Shown piece after piece: positions 18,988-26,973 of a stretch of 64,000 nucleotides of DNA. Each line of letters opens with the position of its first letter. The first letter of the stretch is position 1. A model generated the notes under the pieces. The model was given only the letters and a program-made list of their open reading frames with translations. It had not been told where the DNA came from and did no database searches. This stretch comes from Ignavibacteriota bacterium. Its GTDB lineage: Bacteria; Bacteroidota; Ignavibacteria; Palsa-1295. The DNA is taken from assembly GCA_003151825.1 (NCBI GenBank), contig PLYO01000042.1, positions 1-64,000 on the forward strand. The letters are read 5' to 3'. A program made the position numbers and the translations under genes.

Positions 18988-19123
18988 GTAGCCGTGACCT
19001 TCAGGTCACGGTCGCGGAGCGCTGGTCGCCATGCATTTATACGACCCTCTCCTGGTTTCGCCGTGACCGGAAGGTCACGGTTTATAATTCGCTCCGCGAC
19101 CGTGACCTGAAGGTCACGGCTAC
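18988..19123. repeat. Triplet of REP palindromes in the 18794-19146 gap
   Basis: Three palindromes (18988-19010, 19060-19080, 19099-19123) of the CCGTGACC/GGTCACGG family, the outer two with GTAG heads pointing inward and GCGGAGCG extensions. They lie just downstream of the RAYT gene. The remainder of the gap (18794-18985) is AT-rich and should contain the promoter of the 981-residue protein; no clear motif was identified. Confidence 0.9.
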
Positions 19124-19146
19124 GGGTCATAGCATCAAATTCGCGG

Positions 19147-19629
19147 TTACAAAATCCCACCGGCCCACGTTTTGAGATCGAACACGGTCGATCCCTTAAA
19201 CGGATAATCCTCCCATCGCTCGCAAATACCTGCTCGCACGGGATTATTCAGAATATACGTGATCAGTTTGGAGAGGTCTTCTTCCTGCCTCAGGATATGA
19301 TCATAAAAATCCTCCTGCCAATGTACCTCACGCTGATTCTTTCCAAACCAAAATCCGGAGTACTGTTTGAACGCTCGCATTGCCGCATACACGTCGGAAT
19401 CGTCGCCGAGTCCGGTAATGATTACGTGAAGATGATCGGGCATGAACAGATATACTTCCGACGCGCAGCGATGTTGCGACAACGCTCGGAGTAAATGCGC
19501 TTCATGAATCTTGAACGCCTGCTCCGTCAGAAAATAATCATGGCGGTTTTCCATGCAGGCGGTGAACGAGGCTCGAACAAATCCTCGATACGCTTCGCGT
19601 GGGAGACGGTGCTTCTTTTCCTTAATCAT
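19147..19629 (-). CDS. REP-associated tyrosine transposase (RAYT, Y1/TnpA-REP family)
   Basis: A single-strand DNA nuclease of the HUH/Y1 superfamily that acts on REP sequences. The HUH-like motif is in YLFMPDHLHVIITG and the likely catalytic Tyr is in KLITYILNNPVRAGI, followed by W(E)DYPFKGST, all typical of RAYTs. The start at the ATG 19629 (MIKEKKHRLPRE) gives 160 residues. The longer ORF to 19737 reads through REP sequence (VTATMAFAER), so the short form is preferred. Fragments of REPs sit on both sides. Intact motifs suggest that it may be active. Confidence 0.9.
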   Translation of the reverse strand: MIKEKKHRLPREAYRGFVRASFTACMENRHDYFLTEQAFKIHEAHLLRALSQHRCASEVYLFMPDHLHVIITGLGDDSDVYAAMRAFKQYSGFWFGKNQREVHWQEDFYDHILRQEEDLSKLITYILNNPVRAGICERWEDYPFKGSTVFDLKTWAGGIL

Positions 19630-19645
19630 GATTGCGGTAACAGCA

Positions 19646-19744
19646 CACCGTAACCTAAAGGTTACGGCTACAAAGTTCGCCGCACATCGCTCGCACTGTT
19701 TTCGCTCCGCGAACGCCATCGTAGCCGTGACCTTCATGTCACAG
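19646..19744. repeat. Diverged REP pair upstream of the RAYT gene
   Basis: An inverted pair: 19646-19671 (stem CCGTAACC/GGTTACGG with a GTAG head on the minus strand) and 19721-19744 (GTAG then CCGTGACCttcatGTCACAG). The first copy carries compensatory changes that keep the stem, indicating selection or pairing-based maintenance. Confidence 0.8.
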
Positions 19745-19906
19745 TGTGCGGATGTACGATGTGGCGTTGCGCACCGCTTCTGTAAAAGTCCTATATGCGA
19801 TTTCTGACGGAAAGTATAATTCTAAATAAAATAGCGAAATTTCTATAAGAAAGCGAAACATTCGTATATTCTATGCGTATAAGGTCGTTGCGAGCGTTGA
19901 GAGTGT

Positions 19907-20071
19907 ATGCAGCCCGCTGAAGTACATGAATGGCTGTCCCTGCACATGGATATGATCGATCATGCAATGATCGCTCATCCACTGAAATCAAATGGCGCAC
20001 TGGGGGCGATCGAAAAGTCCTGGGCGGGTCTACCCTTAGCTTGGGGGACATCGATCGCCGGAGTTCTTTGA
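19907..20071 (+). CDS. Possible 54-residue hypothetical protein
   Basis: A short ORF (MQPAEVHEWLSLHMDMIDHA at the N-terminus, ending WGTSIAGVL) lies in the 19745-20170 region, which otherwise contains no gene. The upstream AT-rich sequence could hold a promoter. The peptide has an amphipathic N-terminal half and no recognised domain. It resembles in style the HAGM-rich N-terminus at 11180, but this may be chance. Coding status is uncertain. Confidence 0.3.
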   Translation: MQPAEVHEWLSLHMDMIDHAMIAHPLKSNGALGAIEKSWAGLPLAWGTSIAGVL

Positions 20072-20170
20072 AAATGTATTGTGGCCTGTTGTGGTGTACT
20101 CTACGACAGGACTAACTAAAATGATAGGCAGACTTTTATTTGTCTTTCCGTCTGGCTGTGAAAACCTCAT

Positions 20171-21061
20171 TTAAAAGGGAGTCTGAAGAGCCACCTCATA
20201 CCCCATCTTCCGCAGTCCGGCAACTAATCCCTCATCGCCCGCGAGATGTCCGGCGCCGACGGCGATAAAGGCATGGTGACGATCGAGAATTTTTGGCAGC
20301 GTATCTAACCATTTGCGGTTCCGGTCATAGAGCAGCGAGGCCATTTCTTTGGGCGAGAACGAGCCGAAGGAGGGGTCGTCTAAAATTTCGGTAATTTTTC
20401 CGGCGCGGTAATCGGCGAGCATAGTATCCATTTGCGCCGTGGCGGATTTGGGATGGCGGACAAGCTCCATCAAGTCCTGCACTTGCTCCCGGATGGGAAT
20501 CGAATCGAGCACCTGCTCCTGGTCATCGGCGCGTTCCAGGCCGATGACGGATTTCCCGCTATCCTTTGCGACTTGCTGAAAATAGAGATCCATCGGCACG
20601 CCGGTCTTGTGATTTTCGGGATGCGACTCAGCGTACATGCCTTCCATAATGATCGCGTAAGCTACAATTGGCTCTGCGTAATTCAAGAGCATCATCGGAA
20701 TGGGCGCATATTTTTTTACTGCTTTTGCAACGAGGCGATACTCAGTTTTAGTCAATACGCTATCGAGCGGCGCAGCGGACAGCAGGCCTTGCAGCGCATC
20801 GCCGGTAACAGCGGAATCCATGACCAACTCCCCGACCACGATGTCAGCATGCCGAAGCGCGGCCATGAGCGTGGGCATGGTATCCACGTAACCGGCTTCG
20901 AGCAGATGGAACGTGCCAAAAAGATAGGAGGTGTCCGTCGAACCGGCGCGTGTGATACGGTAAAATGGCGGGTTCGCGGCGCTCGGTGGATTAGCGTGTC
21001 CATGCCCCAAAGAGGGTAAGAATAGGAATGCTGCGACGATGAAAAAAATCATAGTGGCCAT
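20171..21061 (-). CDS. TraB/GumN family secreted protein
   Basis: TraB/GumN domain proteins are Tiki-like putative metalloproteases or hydrolases. Visible family features are the early SYLFGTFHLLEAGYVDTMP segment (GTxH motif), ADIVVGELVMD (conserved ExE-like Glu), and the C-terminal HHAFIAVGAGHLAGDEGLVAGLRKMGYEV (second GxxH motif). The start at 21061 (MATMIFFIVAAFLFLPSLGHGHA) yields a proper signal peptide. The longer ORF to 21169 runs through a palindromic repeat and is not favoured. It is divergent from secG. Confidence 0.85.
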   Translation of the reverse strand: MATMIFFIVAAFLFLPSLGHGHANPPSAANPPFYRITRAGSTDTSYLFGTFHLLEAGYVDTMPTLMAALRHADIVVGELVMDSAVTGDALQGLLSAAPLDSVLTKTEYRLVAKAVKKYAPIPMMLLNYAEPIVAYAIIMEGMYAESHPENHKTGVPMDLYFQQVAKDSGKSVIGLERADDQEQVLDSIPIREQVQDLMELVRHPKSATAQMDTMLADYRAGKITEILDDPSFGSFSPKEMASLLYDRNRKWLDTLPKILDRHHAFIAVGAGHLAGDEGLVAGLRKMGYEVALQTPF

Positions 21062-21094
21062 CAAACACCCATTTCCGGGGTTCCGTCCGCCGGC

Positions 21095-21130
21095 AACCAC
21101 CCCCTGCACCCGCCTTGGAAAGGCGGGGGT
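21095..21130. repeat. Single CCACCCCC/CGCCTTGG palindromic repeat
   Basis: A copy of the CCCCCTCCTT-type palindrome family, with the stem ACCCGCCTT/AAGGCGGGGGT and the usual CCACCCCC tail, lies in the divergent region between the TraB-like gene and secG. If the longer TraB ORF were used it would be translated as ARTPAFPRRVQGVVAGG. Confidence 0.75.
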
Positions 21131-21195
21131 TCTCGCGATGCGGAATTCTTTCGGGCGGACGTTGTTCATAAGCCACTCAAACCCAAAGGAAATAC

Positions 21196-21594
21196 ATGTT
21201 TACGTTAATCGTGCTTTTAATTGTCCTTGTTTGCATCGTTATGACGCTGGTGGTGCTGGCGCAATCGTCGAAGGGCGATGGTCTTTCGGGCGCGTTAGGC
21301 GCTCCGGGCTCGGTCGGCGCGGTATTCGGCGTGCGGCGTGCCTCCGATTTTTTGCAAAAAACGACGATCGGATTAGGCGTGGCGTTCGTGGTACTCTGTA
21401 TTTTCGCTAATTTATTCTTTCTTCCGACGGAAAAAACCCAGAGCGCGGTTGCAGGCGGCAAAGCGCCGACTCCATCCGCGCAACCCACGCCGCAACAGCC
21501 ACCGGCGGCGGCTCCCTCGGCTCCTGCCGCGCCACCCGCCGGAGCGCAGCCCGGCACGGGACAGACGAACCAGGATAACTCACCGATGAGATAG
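21196..21594 (+). CDS. secG: Preprotein translocase subunit SecG
   Basis: SecG is the small SecYEG partner that assists protein export. The 132 residues include two TM segments (about 3-22 and 56-75) around the conserved cytoplasmic loop LAQSSKGDGLSGALG...VFGVRRASDFLQKTT. A Pro/Ala/Gln-rich C-terminal tail of about 55 residues is an extension beyond typical SecG. It is transcribed divergently from the TraB-like gene. Confidence 0.95.
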   Translation: MFTLIVLLIVLVCIVMTLVVLAQSSKGDGLSGALGAPGSVGAVFGVRRASDFLQKTTIGLGVAFVVLCIFANLFFLPTEKTQSAVAGGKAPTPSAQPTPQQPPAAAPSAPAAPPAGAQPGTGQTNQDNSPMR

Positions 21595-21600
21595 AACCTA

Positions 21601-21776
21601 GATTCCGCAGATTAAAGGGGATTACGCGGACGATTTTTTGGATTTTTTAACACCAACAATATCGTTTTGAGAAACAGGGCTGCGCTTTAGAAAAGATTGT
21701 GATTCAAATCTACTCGCCTAACCAATCCGCTAAATCGTCCGCGTAATCCACACAAATCCGCGTAATCCCGGTTCTC
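21601..21776. repeat. Phrase repeats of the TCCGCGTAATCC type
   Basis: The gap between secG and the aminotransferase contains GATTACGCGGACGATTTT (21623 region) and an inverted series with CGTCCGCGTAATCC and AATCCGCGTAATCCC (21735-21770). This low-complexity direct/inverted repeat extends to the start codon of the next gene. Confidence 0.7.
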
Positions 21777-21778
21777 TT

Positions 21779-22924
21779 ATGGTCGAATTTTATAAGCACC
21801 CGCTCGGCGAGGAGGAGATTGCAGGCCTCGCCGAAGTCATCCATTCGACGTTTCTCACCTCGGGTCCGAAGACGAAGCAATTCGAGACGGAATTCGCGAT
21901 CCTGCTGGGTGCGAAGTATTGCGTGGGCGTCACAAGTTGGACGATGGGCGGTTTTATCGCGCTCAAGGCGCTCGGCATTGGTCCGGGCGATGAAGTCATT
22001 ACGACTCCGATGACCTTCATGGCGACGGGTAATATCATCATCGAATGCGGCGCGACGCCGGTGTTCGTAGATGTCGAGCCGGAGACGGGAAACATCTCGT
22101 GCGATGCAATCGAGAAGGCGATCACGCCGCGCACGAAAGCGATTCTGCCCGTTCATCTCTATGGCCAAATGTGCGACATGCGGCGGATGCGCGAGATTGC
22201 GCGCAAGCATCATATAGCAATCGTCGAGGACTCCGCACATTGCGTCGAGGGCGAGCGCGACGGAATTAAACCCGGTCACGCTTCCGACATGAGTGTCTTC
22301 AGTTTTTACGCGACAAAAAATCTTGCATCCGGCGAAGGCGGAGCTATCACCACGAACAATGAGGAACTTTACGAAAAACTGATGGTGCTCCGGCAGCATG
22401 GCATGAATAAATCCGCCGCCGACCGCTACTCTTCGCGCTTCAAGCATTACGATATGGAAACGCTCGGCTACAAATGCAACATGTTCGACGTGCAGGCCGC
22501 GATGCTTCTGCCGCAGCTTTCCAAACTTCAAGAACGGCTCGCGCGGCGCGAATCTATTTGCCAGCGATATGAAACGGCTTTTCGAAATGCCGAAGGAATT
22601 TCCTTTCCAAGCGTACTGCCTGATTCGGTCCACGCGCGGCATTTGTTTACGATTTGGGTCGATCCAGCGATTCGCGATGCGGTGCTTTCGGATTTGCAGG
22701 ATAGAGGTATTGGCGTTGCCGTTAATTTTCGTTCCATCAATCGCCTCACGTATTACCGCGAGCATTTCCCGATGCCCGAAGGAACCTTCCCCAATGCCGA
22801 GCGCATCGGCGATTCCACCATTACGCTGCCGCTTTATACCAAGCTCACCGATGAGGAAATTGAGTACGTGATCGAGCAGGTGAAGGAATCAGTGTGGCAG
22901 CTTTCTCAACCTTTATTGGCGTAA
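21779..22924 (+). CDS. DegT/DnrJ/EryC1/StrS family sugar aminotransferase
   Basis: This 381-residue PLP enzyme transfers an amino group to a nucleotide-activated keto-sugar for surface polysaccharide or glycoprotein synthesis. Family features are the substrate loop FLTSGPKTKQFE, the PLP-binding VEDSAHCVEG, and SFYATKNLASGEGG with the Schiff-base Lys. The C-terminal domain includes LPLYTKLTDEEIEYVIEQV. The substrate cannot be read from sequence. The following polytopic membrane gene, 28 bp away, may act in the same glycan pathway. Confidence 0.93.
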   Translation: MVEFYKHPLGEEEIAGLAEVIHSTFLTSGPKTKQFETEFAILLGAKYCVGVTSWTMGGFIALKALGIGPGDEVITTPMTFMATGNIIIECGATPVFVDVEPETGNISCDAIEKAITPRTKAILPVHLYGQMCDMRRMREIARKHHIAIVEDSAHCVEGERDGIKPGHASDMSVFSFYATKNLASGEGGAITTNNEELYEKLMVLRQHGMNKSAADRYSSRFKHYDMETLGYKCNMFDVQAAMLLPQLSKLQERLARRESICQRYETAFRNAEGISFPSVLPDSVHARHLFTIWVDPAIRDAVLSDLQDRGIGVAVNFRSINRLTYYREHFPMPEGTFPNAERIGDSTITLPLYTKLTDEEIEYVIEQVKESVWQLSQPLLA

Positions 22925-22952
22925 ACCGGGTTGTAACCCGATCTATACCTAA

Positions 22953-25037
22953 ATGCTAATGAGGAGTTCTCGAAGCACAATCGTCCTCGGTCTTGGGGTT
23001 GCGGGAATTTTTCTCCTCGAGTGCGCGCGCTTTCATTTTCCTGCCGCGACGGGCCTCGATGTCCTTTGGCTTGCGGGGTTGACGGTTTTACCGGGTGTGC
23101 TTGTTGTGCTTTTATTACGGCATTTTTTTTTGCTGGAGCTTGCTTCGCACGAAATTCTTTCTCTTGGCAGTGCCGCGGGGTTTGGGATAACGCCCATTGT
23201 GCTGAGCTTGCTCCGCTGGGCTGGCGTGGGACGGATGGGGCCAACGGGTCCGATTTTGGGGGGATTAACTGTTGCTATTCTCATCTTTCTTTTGGCTTTA
23301 CGGCGGAAACTCGGGCTTGGGTTAGCCGGCCAGCTCCGCGCGATGAACGACTTGTGGATTTTTGCTTTTGGCGCGCTGCTTTTTTTTGCGGCGTATAATC
23401 TACAACAATTTCACTATGGGACGGATGGGTCGATTGTGACGCATGGGCTTTGGGGGGTTGATCTTCCGTTTCTCGCGGGAGAAGTGCATGGCATTCGGGA
23501 TTTCGGCGCGCTGCGCGATCTGCATCAGATGGGCGAGCCGTGGCGCTATCACGACTGGACGTACCAACTCCTCGCGCTGCTGCCGCGCGAGCGAACGCTC
23601 GCCGATCTCGCCTTCGCTGCGCCGCTGGTTGGATATACCCTGCTCGCGTTTTCGATCTATACTATTTCTTTTCGTTTAACAAGCAGCAAGTATATTGCGT
23701 ATGTCTCCGTTGCGCTGTGGTTTCTGGTGAGCAGTCTTCAGGGTGGCGAACTCAGCAGCTATGCGCTAAGCCCTTCATTTGTGTTCGGCAGCATGATTTT
23801 TTTAAATGTGCTGCTCGCAACCTCGCTTCGCGACAGCGCCGATCGCCAAAACGCGCAGTGGGTGTTTTCAGGAATGATTTTTTATCTTCTTGTGGTGCTT
23901 TCGCAGACGAAGCTTTCATCTTTCTTAGCGATGATGGGAGGAATGGGACTAATGGGTCTGGTGGGACTTATTAAAGCTTCGAAAGAGCGGAGAATGCGGA
24001 CGGAGCTTGTTTTTGTGTCCTTTTTGTCCTTGTTGGTCGTTTTGTGGCAAAACACGGGTTCCAATCCGCTTATGCCCAGCGGGGATTTTCTCATCGGCGC
24101 GCCGCTCATGGGATATGCAAATCATCTTGCAACGATGCTGCATATTCCGGTTTCTGCGATTAATCCGGTGTCACATGGCCTCACGCTTCATTGGGGAAGC
24201 CTTCTGATCATTCCATTCTTTGCATTTCACTTTTTGCGCTTTGCGCTCACCGACCCGAAAATCCTTTCCGCGATTATCGTTATCTTTCTTCTTCGAAAAT
24301 TGCCGCTGCAAAATTCGAAAGAAATTGTTTGGCTTCTCGTTATTCTCCTTCCATTGGGTTTTCTTCTTCCCGTGCTTTATTCGCCAGCGTGGTATCCGCT
24401 TGCGCTCTCGTTTTATGCGCCGCTCGTGAGCGTGCAAGCAGCGTTGCTCTTAGTGGTGGTGGGGTTCGGGGTGATTTTGCAAAACAAGATTATGCGGCCA
24501 GCGAAGGCGGGCATGGGACTTATCGGACTGATCTGTTTGGTGGGAATTGCACTCCAAGTTCACACCATTATGAAAGAGGATGCTGCTAAACCCTCCATTG
24601 TTTCAGCCTCGTTCGTCCACGCAATGAATTATCTGCAAGCGAACGCTGGCGACTCGGCGATCGTCGTAACGCGGCGTTTCGATCTCGATTCGACGGGCGA
24701 CGAATCCTATTATTGGTATGGCGCTCTTTCGGGTCGGCGTGTTCTTTCTGAAGGAGCAAAATATGGCTCGCTACTTGCAGCGGTCGCGGATATGAATGCG
24801 GAAAAGGGGCTTCATCGATCGATCGCGGCGGATGAATTGCTTCGCGCGCGCCGAGCGTTGCTCGATACCATTTACCGATCGAAGGAGATGGATCATGTAA
24901 AAGCTGCGCTGGAGCAGTCCTATGCTTGCTATCTAATCGAGACGGGATACGCCGGCGAGCTACTTTCCGTCAATCCCGCCCTGTTTGCGACGCGCGTGTT
25001 TGCCGAAGGTGAATATGAAATTTGGAAAATCCGGTAA
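22953..25037 (+). CDS. Polytopic membrane protein, possibly GT-C glycosyltransferase-like
   Basis: The 694-residue protein has roughly a dozen hydrophobic segments in residues 1-540 and a soluble C-terminal ~150 residues (HAMNYLQANAGDSAIVVTRRFDLDS, then DHVKAALEQSYACYLIETGY). That layout, and its position after a sugar aminotransferase, fit a GT-C-type glycosyltransferase or polysaccharide membrane protein, but I see no definitive motif. Several TM segments coincide with phrase repeats (for example MGGMGLMGLVGLIKAS and FLSLLVVLW), so parts of the protein may derive from repetitive DNA. Confidence 0.7.
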   Translation: MLMRSSRSTIVLGLGVAGIFLLECARFHFPAATGLDVLWLAGLTVLPGVLVVLLLRHFFLLELASHEILSLGSAAGFGITPIVLSLLRWAGVGRMGPTGPILGGLTVAILIFLLALRRKLGLGLAGQLRAMNDLWIFAFGALLFFAAYNLQQFHYGTDGSIVTHGLWGVDLPFLAGEVHGIRDFGALRDLHQMGEPWRYHDWTYQLLALLPRERTLADLAFAAPLVGYTLLAFSIYTISFRLTSSKYIAYVSVALWFLVSSLQGGELSSYALSPSFVFGSMIFLNVLLATSLRDSADRQNAQWVFSGMIFYLLVVLSQTKLSSFLAMMGGMGLMGLVGLIKASKERRMRTELVFVSFLSLLVVLWQNTGSNPLMPSGDFLIGAPLMGYANHLATMLHIPVSAINPVSHGLTLHWGSLLIIPFFAFHFLRFALTDPKILSAIIVIFLLRKLPLQNSKEIVWLLVILLPLGFLLPVLYSPAWYPLALSFYAPLVSVQAALLLVVVGFGVILQNKIMRPAKAGMGLIGLICLVGIALQVHTIMKEDAAKPSIVSASFVHAMNYLQANAGDSAIVVTRRFDLDSTGDESYYWYGALSGRRVLSEGAKYGSLLAAVADMNAEKGLHRSIAADELLRARRALLDTIYRSKEMDHVKAALEQSYACYLIETGYAGELLSVNPALFATRVFAEGEYEIWKIR

Positions 25038-25099
25038 TGTGCCAGCTGTATTTGAACTTCTTACACAGGCCGCCTGTTAACGCGCTACTCTTGCTCAAA

Positions 25100-25129
25100 A
25101 GCACGGTATGAAAGAGCACGGTATGAAAG
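25100..25129 (+). repeat. 15-bp tandem duplication
   Basis: AGCACGGTATGAAAG occurs twice without a gap (25100-25114, 25115-25129) in the leader region between the membrane protein and the RRM gene. The function is unknown; it may be a simple slippage duplication. Confidence 0.85.
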
Positions 25130-25180
25130 CGCTTTTCAACGTTATCAGCGGCGGGATAAGAACATTTTTAACGACAACGA

Positions 25181-25618
25181 ATGGGAAACGAAACGGCTAC
25201 GACTGTAACAAAAACCGCTCCTGCACCGGAGCAGGCTTCTTCTTTAACTAAAGTTTATGTGGGCAGCCTGCCGTATGACTGGACTGCCGAACACCTCGAA
25301 GAAATCTTCAAGCCCTTTGGCCGCTTGACCAGTGCCGCGGTCGTTGCGGATCAACTTACGCATCGATCGAAGGGATTTGGTTTTGTGGAATTCGAGTCCG
25401 CAGAGGATGCGAAGAAAGCGATTGCCGAGGTCAATGGACGCTCCATCGAAGGGCGTAACATACTGGTGCGCGAAGCACGCCCGCATGTCGAGCGCACGAA
25501 TAATGACCGAGGCAACGGATCGCGCGCCCCTCGCGAACGCACGACACTTCCGATCGACAATATTGAATCGACCGACACGTCGGGCCGTTCCTATGGCAAC
25601 CGCCGCGGATGGTGGTAA
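25181..25618 (+). CDS. RRM-domain RNA-binding protein
   Basis: The 145 residues contain one RNA recognition motif at about 24-105. RNP2 reads VYVGSLP and RNP1 reads SKGFGFVEF, both with the aromatic RNA-stacking residues. A basic Arg/Asn/Gly-rich tail follows (NDRGNGSRAPRERT, RSYGNRRGWW). Bacterial single-RRM proteins of this kind are cold-response or mRNA-binding factors. The gene has its own 140-bp leader and a convergent neighbour. Confidence 0.93.
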   Translation: MGNETATTVTKTAPAPEQASSLTKVYVGSLPYDWTAEHLEEIFKPFGRLTSAAVVADQLTHRSKGFGFVEFESAEDAKKAIAEVNGRSIEGRNILVREARPHVERTNNDRGNGSRAPRERTTLPIDNIESTDTSGRSYGNRRGWW

Positions 25619-25625
25619 CCCATCC

Positions 25626-25952
25626 TCATCCCTCATCCTTGTATTTCTGAATCCTCAGCCGCTCCACTGGCTTCCCATTGATGATATGGGATTCCATGAT
25701 TTCCGGCACGTCCTCCGGCGTTACACCGCCATACCAAATTCCTTCGGGGTACACAACGACGGATGGCCCGAACTCACAGGCATCCAGGCAACCGGATTGA
25801 TTTGCGCGCACTATATGGCGTAATCCTCGCTGCTTAATCTCCTGCTTCATAGCCTGACGAATAGCCGCCGAGCCTTTAGCCGAGCAACAGCCTTTGGGGT
25901 CGTCCTCCGGACGAACGTTCTCGCAAACGAAGATATGATGTTGGAACCGCAT
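25626..25952 (-). CDS. Thioredoxin-like [2Fe-2S] ferredoxin family protein
   Basis: The 108-residue protein belongs to the (2Fe-2S) ferredoxin family with a thioredoxin-like fold. Likely ligands are the Cys in FVCENVRPEDDPKGCC and the pair in QSGCLDACEFGP (CxxxC). A terminal GGVTPEDVPEIMESHI segment matches the family's C-terminus. The role is electron transfer with unknown partners. The start codon at 25952 abuts a REP-like palindrome beginning at 25954. Confidence 0.9.
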   Translation of the reverse strand: MRFQHHIFVCENVRPEDDPKGCCSAKGSAAIRQAMKQEIKQRGLRHIVRANQSGCLDACEFGPSVVVYPEGIWYGGVTPEDVPEIMESHIINGKPVERLRIQKYKDEG

Positions 25953-25953
25953 G

Positions 25954-26019
25954 TGTAGCGCAAACTTCAGTTTGCGATCTTCCTATAGTTCATTATCGCA
26001 AACTAAAGTTTGCACTACA
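25954..26019. repeat. Inverted pair of GTAG-headed REPs, CGCAAAC family
   Basis: Copies at 25954-25978 and 25995-26019 in opposite orientation: a GTAG head then stem CGCAAAC/GTTTGCG with a ttca or taaa loop. A further single copy lies at 31700-31724. The shape matches REP/BIME elements, but the stem sequence differs from the RAYT-linked family. Confidence 0.85.
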
Positions 26020-26026
26020 TATTATT

Positions 26027-26719
26027 TTAAGTCCGAACGCCATATCCGACGCCGCGCTCGGAGGTGATGAGGCGGTCTTTCTCGCCACGATCCGTGTCAA
26101 TTTTCTCACGCAGGCGTTTAATATAGACATCGATCACATTCGATCCCATTGTGAACGAATATCCCCATACATGCTGCGTGATGATGGTGCGAGAAAGGAT
26201 ACGGCCTTTGTTGCGCATGAGATATTCGAGCAGCTCGTATTCCTTGACCGTAAGCGGAATATGCTGCTCCTCATCGCTGCCAACCTTTTTGCGGCGAGCC
26301 GTGTGGGTGACAGTATCGAGCACGAGGTCGCGGGAGACGAGTTGCGTCTTCTTTTCAATGTCCGAACGGCGAATGAGCGAGCGCACCCGCGCCGAAAGCT
26401 CCTCGAACAAAAAGGGCTTGGTAAGGTAATCGTCCGCGCCTGCGTCGAGTCCTTCGACTTTTTCGCCGATCTCGGCCTTCGCCGTCAGGCAAAGAATCGG
26501 CACGTTTCGCTTGGCGGCGCGAATTTCTTTAATGACTTCGATGCCAGATTTTTTGGGCATCATGACGTCGGTGATGATGAGATCGTAGGCCTCCGAAAAC
26601 GCGCGCTTAGCGCCTTCTTCGCCGTTGAAGGCGACATCGACATCGTATTCTTCTTCCTTCAAGCCCTGTTCGAGGAAACGGGCTACTTTTTTTTCATCTT
26701 CAATGACCAGTATGCGCAT
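26027..26719 (-). CDS. OmpR-family DNA-binding response regulator (orphan)
   Basis: The 230-residue regulator has a receiver domain (residues 1-120) with acidic pocket EDE, phospho-acceptor Asp in LIITDVMMP, Thr in CLTAKA and Lys in LTKPF. The winged-helix DNA-binding domain (about 130-228) includes LTVKEYELLEYLMRNKGRILSR and SNVIDVYIKRLREKID. It resembles CusR/CopR-type regulators. No histidine kinase lies next to it, which is unusual for this class. It is divergent from the prenyl synthase gene. Confidence 0.95.
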   Translation of the reverse strand: MRILVIEDEKKVARFLEQGLKEEEYDVDVAFNGEEGAKRAFSEAYDLIITDVMMPKKSGIEVIKEIRAAKRNVPILCLTAKAEIGEKVEGLDAGADDYLTKPFLFEELSARVRSLIRRSDIEKKTQLVSRDLVLDTVTHTARRKKVGSDEEQHIPLTVKEYELLEYLMRNKGRILSRTIITQHVWGYSFTMGSNVIDVYIKRLREKIDTDRGEKDRLITSERGVGYGVRT

Positions 26720-26817
26720 ATAGTCGTTTTATTAATTCGATGAGGGTGGCTTTCGGATGACGGAACCCTCTCGATGGGAGGATTTTTACGAATTGCCGAA
26801 TCTCACCTTACATTCCG

Positions 26818-26844
26818 TGTTCATGAACATTACGCTTGTTCATT
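26818..26844. promoter_or_regulatory. Possible operator: palindrome TGTTCATGAACA plus repeat
   Basis: A perfect 12-bp palindrome at 26818-26829 is followed by a third TGTTCATT half-site at 26837-26844 in the 254-bp divergent region between the response regulator and the prenyl synthase. OmpR-type regulators often bind spaced direct repeats, so this could be an autoregulatory site; that is inference. Confidence 0.3.
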
Positions 26845-26892
26845 AAGTTGGTTTCTATAAAATCATGATTCCCGTTACTCAGCCACCCTCGA

Positions 26893-26921
26893 TTGTTGGC
26901 AATTTCTTTTTGGTAATATTG
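26893..26921 (+). promoter_or_regulatory. Candidate Bacteroidetes-type promoter
   Basis: TTG (26893-26895), 18 nt, then TAATATTG (26914-26921) approximates the -33 TTTG/-7 TAnnTTTG pattern of Bacteroidetes sigma factors. It would start transcription about 45 bp before the GTG start of the prenyl synthase. Confidence 0.3.
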
Positions 26922-26973
26922 GTTCTTTGGACTGAATAATGAACACTACGATCCCTACTGTATTCCGAATAAC

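Larger units (their letters stand above)
18988..19744 (-). mobile_element. REPtron: RAYT gene flanked by REP/BIME copies
   Basis: A single-gene transposase of the REP-associated tyrosine type is bracketed by five GTAG-type REP palindromes, three downstream and two upstream. This is the standard arrangement of a RAYT with its cognate repeats. Copies of the same repeat at 14458 and 15694 show local spread. Confidence 0.85.

Noticed and set aside
18843-19175. ORFs on both strands in the 18.8-19.2 kb gap
   Set aside because: They consist of REP sequence read through (DLQVTVAE, RDLKVTATGH) and are not genes.
21710-22765. 351-codon minus-strand ORF over the sugar aminotransferase
   Set aside because: Antisense to a clear DegT-family gene; no recognisable fold.
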